Source: Emticicia sp. 21SJ11W-3 (GTDB lineage Bacteria; Bacteroidota; Bacteroidia; Cytophagales; Spirosomataceae). Taken from it: a stretch of DNA of 64,000 bases. Under the pieces are notes generated by a model. That model was given only the letters and a program-made list of their open reading frames with translations. It ran no database searches and was not told the origin of the DNA. The translations under genes were made by a program, and so were the position numbers. Positions 58,725 through 64,000 of the stretch are shown here, in pieces (the first letter of the stretch is position 1; each line of letters begins with the position of its first letter). The stretch covers positions 3,410,001 through 3,474,000 of the forward strand of contig NZ_CP092074.1 in the NCBI RefSeq assembly GCF_024138715.1. Reading direction: 5' to 3'.

Positions 58725-60905
58725 TTACTCGCCGGGATGATACATTTTTTCGGCGTGTTTCAACACATCTTCTTTATAAAAAAGAACATCTTTAAACTGG
58801 CCTTTGGTGTACATTTCGGCCTGGTCTTTAAAATGGGCCGACGCCGGGTCTCCGCTTTGTCCACCGGCCAGCAATGACCTGGCCTTAATTCTTGGCCCGA
58901 ACTCAACTGCACAAATAAAGCTATTACCGCTGATACCGTATCTCTTTTGCGTACCCTGATACACCCGGCTGTTATAAGAAGGCAACATTCCCCACAGGGC
59001 AGAGGCATAACCCATTGGCAGGCTGGGTTGCGCATCATCATATTTCCCCTGAATATCGCCCGCCAGGCGTTGAAAACGGTTTATGTCTCCCCATGGTTTT
59101 TGCCAGGTACCAAATCTTTTCTGTAAATCGGCCAGGGTTTGGGCAAAAGGTATCACCAGCTGGTCGGCGGTGGCTACTTCGGCAAATTTTTTAGTGCGTG
59201 TAACCTGGTCGTCTTCGCCCTGGTCGATATAAATTTTCTGTATGGCCCCGTTTAATCGCTGCGCCCATTCAATAGCCCATGTGGTTGGTACAGAGCTGGT
59301 TGCTGTGCGGTAATCCCATTTTTTAAGCAAAGCAATGGGTTCTGCCAGTTGGCTATATAAAGAATCAACGGGCTTTACATTCGTTTCAAATGACTTAACC
59401 AGTGCTGGTACCAGCACTTCAAAAGCAGAAAGGTAGTTGTCGTACCCGGCTTCAATCATTTTATCAACCGTAAAATCCTTGCCCTTACTTAACACACGGG
59501 CGGCATTTACCCCTCTGAAATTCTCGCCGTCTGGCGCCATGTAAGGCGGGTAAGCGGCTTTATCGGGGCTATTTACACCAGCCACAGTAAAAGGCGTTGA
59601 GTTGCAGTTCTGCAACCAGCCATTTGCAGGGTTATACAAATGAACGGTTTCGCTTACAGCGTGCAGGCCTTTCCATTCTGTGGCGCTGGTGCTGCCGTCA
59701 ACGGGTTTAGCCCAGTTAAGTCTGGGGTCTCTTACTGGCACGTAGTTGCCATGCCAATAGGCAATGTTGCCTTTGTTATCGGCAAATACGGTATTGTTTG
59801 AGGTATTGGCTTTTAAGTCCATCACCTTTTTGTAATCTTCCAGCCCTTTGGCTTTGGTGCGCTGCCAGCTTTGCACCAGGCTAAGCATAGAGCGGTTATA
59901 AGACCGCAGGCTCAGCCACTGGTCGTTGCGTTTGGCAATAACCGGCCCATGATGCGTGGCATAAGTGGTGAATGTGCGGCTTAATAACTGGCCGTCTTTC
60001 TGGTATTTGATGGTAATTTTCTTTTCTGAAACCGGCTTTAACCGGCCATTGTATTGATAAAAATACAGGTTCCCTTTTTGGGTGATTTTCTCGGCATATA
60101 AGTCTGACACATCTACTGCACTTGAAGTGTGCATCCACCCGCAATACGGATTAAAGCCCTGATACACAAAAAACTGCCCCCAGGTTACAGCGCCGTAAAC
60201 GTTCAGGCCCTCTTCGCTTACCACGTGCACCTCCGGGCGGAAATAGAATGTTACGTGCGGGTTGATATACAAAATGGCATTGCCCGAAGCCGTTTTTGAT
60301 GGCCCAACGGCAAAACCATTAGAGCCCGTCTGGTTCTCGGGGTCTTTGGGGGCATCCAGATAGGTAACTTTATCGCCCGAGTAAAAATTCTTTAGTTCGG
60401 CTATGGTGGCATCAGCCGTGCTAATGGCGCCAATGCTGCCGTCTGTCCAAAGTAGCGTATACCAGGGCTTAAAGCGAGTAAGCATGGCTGGTTTTACCTG
60501 CGGGTGTTTGTGCAGGTAATAATTAATGCCGTCGGCATAGGCATTCATCAGTTTTTTCAGCCAGGGCGCTGCCTTGTTGTAGTCGGCAATGGCTTCGGTG
60601 GTGTCTATCAGTAATTTTATCTGTAAGTCGTTGTATAATTCGCTTTCGCCTTTCAGTTCGGCCATTCTGCCCAGTTTTTCAATGTAGTTCATTTCAACCC
60701 TTTTGAAATCGTCTTCGCATTGGGCATATAGCAAACCAAACACCACGTCGGCATCGGTTTTGCCATAAATGTGCGGTATCCCCCAGTTATCGCGTATGAT
60801 GGTAACTCTTTTGGCCTGCTGTTCAAAACGGTTGATTTCGGCAGACGAAAACCGCTGGGCAAATAATGAAACCGGCAAAAGAAGCAGGAGAAGAAGACGA
60901 TTCAT
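58725..60905 (-). CDS. penicillin acylase-family Ntn hydrolase
   Basis: A 726-aa precursor exported by a signal peptide (NRLLLLLLLPVSLFAQ). Ntn hydrolases of this family self-cleave before a Ser; here Ser195 in QTGSNGFAVGPSKT fits. The alpha chain would be about residues 18-194 (IIRDNWGIPHIYGKTDADVV) and the beta chain the rest. Later family segments are THHGPVIAKRNDQWLSLR and NTVFADNKGNIAYWHGN. Members cleave amide bonds of N-acyl compounds, including acyl-homoserine lactones, beta-lactam side chains or lipopeptides; this one's substrate is unknown. The gene is monocistronic with its own terminator, and its length is normal. Confidence 0.93.
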   Translation of the reverse strand: MNRLLLLLLLPVSLFAQRFSSAEINRFEQQAKRVTIIRDNWGIPHIYGKTDADVVFGLLYAQCEDDFKRVEMNYIEKLGRMAELKGESELYNDLQIKLLIDTTEAIADYNKAAPWLKKLMNAYADGINYYLHKHPQVKPAMLTRFKPWYTLLWTDGSIGAISTADATIAELKNFYSGDKVTYLDAPKDPENQTGSNGFAVGPSKTASGNAILYINPHVTFYFRPEVHVVSEEGLNVYGAVTWGQFFVYQGFNPYCGWMHTSSAVDVSDLYAEKITQKGNLYFYQYNGRLKPVSEKKITIKYQKDGQLLSRTFTTYATHHGPVIAKRNDQWLSLRSYNRSMLSLVQSWQRTKAKGLEDYKKVMDLKANTSNNTVFADNKGNIAYWHGNYVPVRDPRLNWAKPVDGSTSATEWKGLHAVSETVHLYNPANGWLQNCNSTPFTVAGVNSPDKAAYPPYMAPDGENFRGVNAARVLSKGKDFTVDKMIEAGYDNYLSAFEVLVPALVKSFETNVKPVDSLYSQLAEPIALLKKWDYRTATSSVPTTWAIEWAQRLNGAIQKIYIDQGEDDQVTRTKKFAEVATADQLVIPFAQTLADLQKRFGTWQKPWGDINRFQRLAGDIQGKYDDAQPSLPMGYASALWGMLPSYNSRVYQGTQKRYGISGNSFICAVEFGPRIKARSLLAGGQSGDPASAHFKDQAEMYTKGQFKDVLFYKEDVLKHAEKMYHPGE

Positions 60906-61102
60906 AAGGAATAGTTTGTTTAGATGATTCTACCTCCGAAAATAGATAAATTATCTAAGCAAGTCAATCGCACAGAAGGAATATAGACGAACGAGGGGGA
61001 TTTTGAGAAAGATATAATTGAGCTAAGTTTTTTTATTGTAAGCCTTAAAGTTACCTCATTAAGAGTATAGGGAATACTAACAAATCATTTTCAGAAGTAA
61101 AA

Positions 61103-62176
61103 TCAACTGAGTACCTTTTTCATTTCAGATGGATTTATGGGCTTAATCGAATTAAACAATGGTTTTGATAAACTGTATAATTCTTCGACAATTAAATTTT
61201 GCTTTATCAGTTTAGTAATACCGTCTAATATGTCTTCATCTTCAAATTCTAAAGCCTTGCGATCTGACCAAGCATTAAATTCTTTAAGAACCTCCTCCTT
61301 TGACAAATAATTGTGACTTTCGATAATGAATAAAATCGTTGTCAATAACTCTAACTCTCTATCTGATAAAATTTGATTTACTATATCCACAGCCAATTCT
61401 ACAAAAGGCAAAAATTGTCTTTCTTTATTTATAGTTGTATCGCTTATTAATGCAGTTTTTGCATGCTCATAAGCCTTCACAGTATCAAATCCATAAAATT
61501 GTTGATATTCTTTTATATCTTTACTTAATATTTCTAATGAGTGCGCGTATGGGCCAAAGTGGTGTTTTTCAAATTTAAAATAATTCTCATTTGACAAGTA
61601 ATTAATAAGAAATGAAGATTTCTGCAATCTAGTCTTGTTGAACTTAGCTAGTCTGTTCTTTAAATTCATTAATAATAAATGAGAGGTATTAAGCTTAGGC
61701 GCAGCTTTAGAATTAGCCTTAAAATTTAGATTATTAGAAGGTTCAAAAATAATAATTTCACATTTATCTGAGATATCATTTAAGCTATCCTGGATTAAGT
61801 CCTTGACTTGAAACCAATTTAATCCCCCATTCCCACAGCCTAATGGAGGAATTGAAATTGAATCTATTCCAAGATTAATAATCTCTTGTTTTAAATTATT
61901 AAGTCCACTTTCAATATATTCATATTTGGAATTTTCCCTCCACTTATTTTTAGTAGGGAAATTAATAATTATTTTACCTTTTTCTTTAACAGAAAGTACT
62001 TTACCGACAGTTAAAAAACCAGTATTACACGCTTTTACATACTTTTCATTATTCAGAGGATATTCTAATTTAAACTGATAAGCAATACCCTTACCCATAA
62101 ATCCCTCACAATTAACTGTGTTAACAAGAGCTTCAGTATCAGAGAATAATATATTTCCAGTTTTAAAGTGTATCAT
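61103..62176 (-). CDS. darG: DarG macrodomain antitoxin (DNA ADP-ribosyl glycohydrolase)
   Basis: A 357-aa antitoxin that removes the ADP-ribose put on DNA by DarT. Its macrodomain (about 1-155) begins MIHFKTGNILFSDTEALVNT and has the ligand-binding segments NTVNCEGFMGKGIAYQFK and IPPLGCGNGGLNW. The C-terminal half (about 175-357) is helical, with FLINYLSNENYFKFEKHHFG and SDRELELLTTILFIIESHNY. In the family this half contacts and inhibits DarT directly. The start overlaps the end of the toxin gene by 4 bp. The pair is AT-rich against its neighbours, suggesting acquisition. Such systems defend against phage by blocking DNA replication. Confidence 0.9.
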   Translation of the reverse strand: MIHFKTGNILFSDTEALVNTVNCEGFMGKGIAYQFKLEYPLNNEKYVKACNTGFLTVGKVLSVKEKGKIIINFPTKNKWRENSKYEYIESGLNNLKQEIINLGIDSISIPPLGCGNGGLNWFQVKDLIQDSLNDISDKCEIIIFEPSNNLNFKANSKAAPKLNTSHLLLMNLKNRLAKFNKTRLQKSSFLINYLSNENYFKFEKHHFGPYAHSLEILSKDIKEYQQFYGFDTVKAYEHAKTALISDTTINKERQFLPFVELAVDIVNQILSDRELELLTTILFIIESHNYLSKEEVLKEFNAWSDRKALEFEDEDILDGITKLIKQNLIVEELYSLSKPLFNSIKPINPSEMKKVLS

Positions 62177-62751
62177 TTTATAAAGAATTGACTAACGGGT
62201 GTAATTCTAAAATTAACTTTAACTTTTGACTTTTTGACAAGGCCTTCTATGATTTTTTTGTCATTATCATTTTTGACAAATATAATGTCAATCATACTTA
62301 TAGGAACTATATTAGGAGTAATGCACTCTGCTAAACAAACTTCCTTGCAGCTATGATTTTTATAATCTCTAACTTTCATTAATTCCCAATCTATACTTTC
62401 AAAACCCTCTGAATATGGTAAAGGTTCATCATTATAATTTAAGGGATGAGTAGGAATAATACTAAAATTACCCTCTATTGCCTTTTCTCTATTAACAGCC
62501 AAATAAATAAATGACTCCGTTTTAAAAGTTTTTTGAATATTCCCTGCAAATGGCGTTGGAGCAAAAAAATGAAAAGGCACAAATTTATTGAGATTAAATT
62601 TAGCTCTATGTTCTAAAATTTCCGTATCTGCAACATCAATGAAACCATCAAGGCCATCTCTTGGTTTTAAACCATTGATTAAAATATTCTCAAAATTTCT
62701 AATTGCAGTTATATGATAGATGAGCTTCCCATCCTTTGGAGCTAATGGCAT
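62173..62751 (-). CDS. darT: DarT DNA ADP-ribosyltransferase toxin (DUF4433)
   Basis: A 192-aa toxin that attaches ADP-ribose from NAD to bases in single-stranded DNA. Family features are IYHITAIRNFENILINGLKP near the N-terminus (His13 in the NAD pocket), HRAKFNLNKFVPFHFFAPTP and the catalytic Glu142 in VCLAECITPNIVPIS. The length is slightly short. It lies directly upstream of darG and overlaps it by 4 bp, which is the usual order. A promoter should be in the 246-bp gap 62752-62997, which has no clear element. The family is close to the phage-defence DarTG types, but the target motif and base cannot be read from sequence. Confidence 0.9.
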   Translation of the reverse strand: MPLAPKDGKLIYHITAIRNFENILINGLKPRDGLDGFIDVADTEILEHRAKFNLNKFVPFHFFAPTPFAGNIQKTFKTESFIYLAVNREKAIEGNFSIIPTHPLNYNDEPLPYSEGFESIDWELMKVRDYKNHSCKEVCLAECITPNIVPISMIDIIFVKNDNDKKIIEGLVKKSKVKVNFRITPVSQFFIK

Positions 62752-62924
62752 TGACTATTTTAATTTCTGTATCTTCCAATTCACTTGGAAGTAATCACAT
62801 AACACAAAGTTGGTAATTCCGCTACTTTTTAAGAAGCATCACAATTTAGTCAGGTTTAATAAATATTCAAACTTTCTACACAAATCATTTTCAGGAGAAT
62901 ATTTTAATAGCGACCTATAAAATT

Positions 62925-62972
62925 TTATAAATATAAAAACAAAATCTCTCCAAATAAATTAAGGAGAGATTT
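62925..62972 (-). terminator. intrinsic terminator of the phospholipase C gene
   Basis: AAATCTCTCC (62942-62951) pairs with GGAGAGATTT (62963-62972) across an 11-nt loop. Leftward it is followed by TTTGTTTTTATATTT. It lies 26 bp past the stop of the gene at 62998. Confidence 0.8.
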
Positions 62973-62997
62973 ATGTATAATTAAAGCATTTAACACC

Positions 62998-64000
62998 TTA
63001 CACCACCCCACCCATTGCAGGGTCGGTAAAGCTGGCTTTTCCGTTTTCTACGTGGCCGGCATAGCGTTTTTCAAATGAGGTGTTACCTTTTATTTTCACG
63101 CTGAAATCGTACCAGTTATGATTTTTGGCCAGGTCAAGCACGATGGTAGCACCTGAACCCGCAGCCACAGTTTTGCTATGATTCCCTCTTTTATATGACT
63201 GGTCGACAACCTCAATTGTTACTGCCTGAGTGCTGTTGTTCCTGATTTTCAGTTCTACATTGCCTGTCAGTTTTTTAAGACTGCCTTTTACACGCTGGTA
63301 CTCACAGTTTATCTGTACGTCCGGGTCCTGGGCGTTGCCTTTAAACTCGCGCATGTAGCCGTTTGGCCCGTAGGCTATGAGGTGATACTGCCCGTCTTCA
63401 AAGTCTTCTAATAACCACTGGTCGGCCAGTTTGTCGCCCGCTTTCAATGCGTAGTTCCAGGTTCTTACACTTTCAAAGCCTGTTATGCGGTTGCTGGCAT
63501 CGCGCACGGCATATTTGCCCGGAGCGTAGACTATAAACGGAGCGCCGTCTGTCTTTTTACCAAATACTTCATCAGAGGCATGCAGGTCAATAGCAAATGC
63601 TTTTTTATCGGCATTCAGTTTGCCTTCGGCATATAACTGATACGGAATAGGCATGGCTTTTCTGATACCCGGCTCTTGCTTTGGCAAAATGCCCAGGTCT
63701 TTGCCTTCGTTCAATTGGGCTATTTCATCACTGTTCAGCTCCTTAAAGTTAGACGGCAGCTTTTTAAATTTAGCATTATAAACCGTTTTGATGAACGGTT
63801 CTTTCTGTACAAAGGCCGGTAACTGTATTTTTTCGCCGTTGTATGGCTCAAAAGACGAGGTCAGGTCGCCACAAACGGTTCTGCGCCATTGGCTTATGTT
63901 GGTTTCTGATATTTCTTTTCCGGTTTTATGTTTCAGAAATTTCTCCAGAAACTGTAGCACCGACGTGTGGTCAAACACTTCCGAACACACATTACCCCCG
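62998..64000 (-). CDS. phosphocholine-type phospholipase C, 3' part
   Basis: The gene continues past the right edge; about 334 codons of its 3' end are present. The frame at the edge reads GGNVCSEVFDHTSVLQFLEK, matching the conserved phospholipase C block GxxVCSQVFDHTSVIRFLE near the end of the catalytic domain. The rest contains two Bac_PLC_C-type beta domains: FAIDLHASDEVFGKKTDGAP and VQINCEYQRVKGSLKKLTGN onward. Such enzymes cleave phosphatidylcholine or sphingomyelin outside the cytoplasm. It sits upstream of an AT-rich DarTG island on the same strand, separated from it by a terminator. The 5' end and signal peptide cannot be described here. Confidence 0.9.
   Translation of the reverse strand, partial: GGNVCSEVFDHTSVLQFLEKFLKHKTGKEISETNISQWRRTVCGDLTSSFEPYNGEKIQLPAFVQKEPFIKTVYNAKFKKLPSNFKELNSDEIAQLNEGKDLGILPKQEPGIRKAMPIPYQLYAEGKLNADKKAFAIDLHASDEVFGKKTDGAPFIVYAPGKYAVRDASNRITGFESVRTWNYALKAGDKLADQWLLEDFEDGQYHLIAYGPNGYMREFKGNAQDPDVQINCEYQRVKGSLKKLTGNVELKIRNNSTQAVTIEVVDQSYKRGNHSKTVAAGSGATIVLDLAKNHNWYDFSVKIKGNTSFEKRYAGHVENGKASFTDPAMGGVV

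Overview
The window is from a member of the Bacteroidota, most likely a Cytophagales- or Chitinophagales-type environmental bacterium. The evidence is the SusC/SusD pair, two ECF sigma factors (one with a FecR anti-sigma partner), two large outer-membrane receptors, DUF5777 and C10-peptidase families, and histidine kinases of the 'ASHDLQEPLRK' type. No rRNA, tRNA, CRISPR array or replication origin was seen. Genus cannot be fixed from this sequence.

Region 1 (1-9.65 kb) is an AT-rich accessory region. It holds small lipoproteins and orphan proteins, a 226-bp hairpin-rich repeat present once alone and three times in tandem, an intact IS1182-type element that landed in a small gene, a C10 protease with an internal deletion, a 3' gene remnant, and two tandem 343-aa beta-propeller-like genes. 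Each propeller gene has a palindromic element just upstream. Little here looks like housekeeping DNA.

Region 2 (9.66-21.3 kb) has higher GC. It carries a tricorn-type S41 protease. An ECF sigma factor with a membrane-spanning, barrel-ended partner lies divergent from a Rieske/DUF5777/YceI operon. A GNAT/ribbon-helix-helix toxin-antitoxin pair follows. Next is a TonB-dependent receptor-like barrel whose upstream region has two identical-spacing TACGAA-N4-TTCGTA dyads.

Region 3 (21.3-46.6 kb) is a large polysaccharide utilisation locus. It runs ECF sigma, FecR, SusC with an N-terminal STN signalling domain, and SusD. These are followed by a two-domain DUF1080 protein, two exported proteins of unrecognised family, two tandem GH27 enzymes, a Tat-type Gfo/Idh/MocA oxidoreductase, a GH78-type rhamnosidase, a type I sulfatase and a GH92-type enzyme. 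The eleven genes from susC to GH92 are on one strand with gaps of 13-71 bp, ending in a strong bidirectional terminator. A second DUF1080 protein and a lipoprotein read convergently. A sugar oxidoreductase beside two DUF1080 proteins suggests that oxidation and elimination chemistry (3-keto sugars) accompanies ordinary hydrolysis of a galactose- and rhamnose-containing, sulfated glycan. The exact substrate is not determined.

Region 4 (46.6-61 kb) holds signalling and exported hydrolases: a soluble PAS histidine kinase, an ABM-family monooxygenase, an SDR remnant, a YncE-propeller/phosphoesterase lipoprotein, a response regulator-PAS kinase pair flanked on both sides by paralogous 90-aa membrane proteins, an alkaline-phosphatase-superfamily protein and a penicillin-acylase-type Ntn hydrolase.

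Region 5 (61-64 kb) is an AT-rich DarT/DarG DNA ADP-ribosylation toxin-antitoxin island, then the 3' part of a phosphocholine-type phospholipase C that runs off the right edge.
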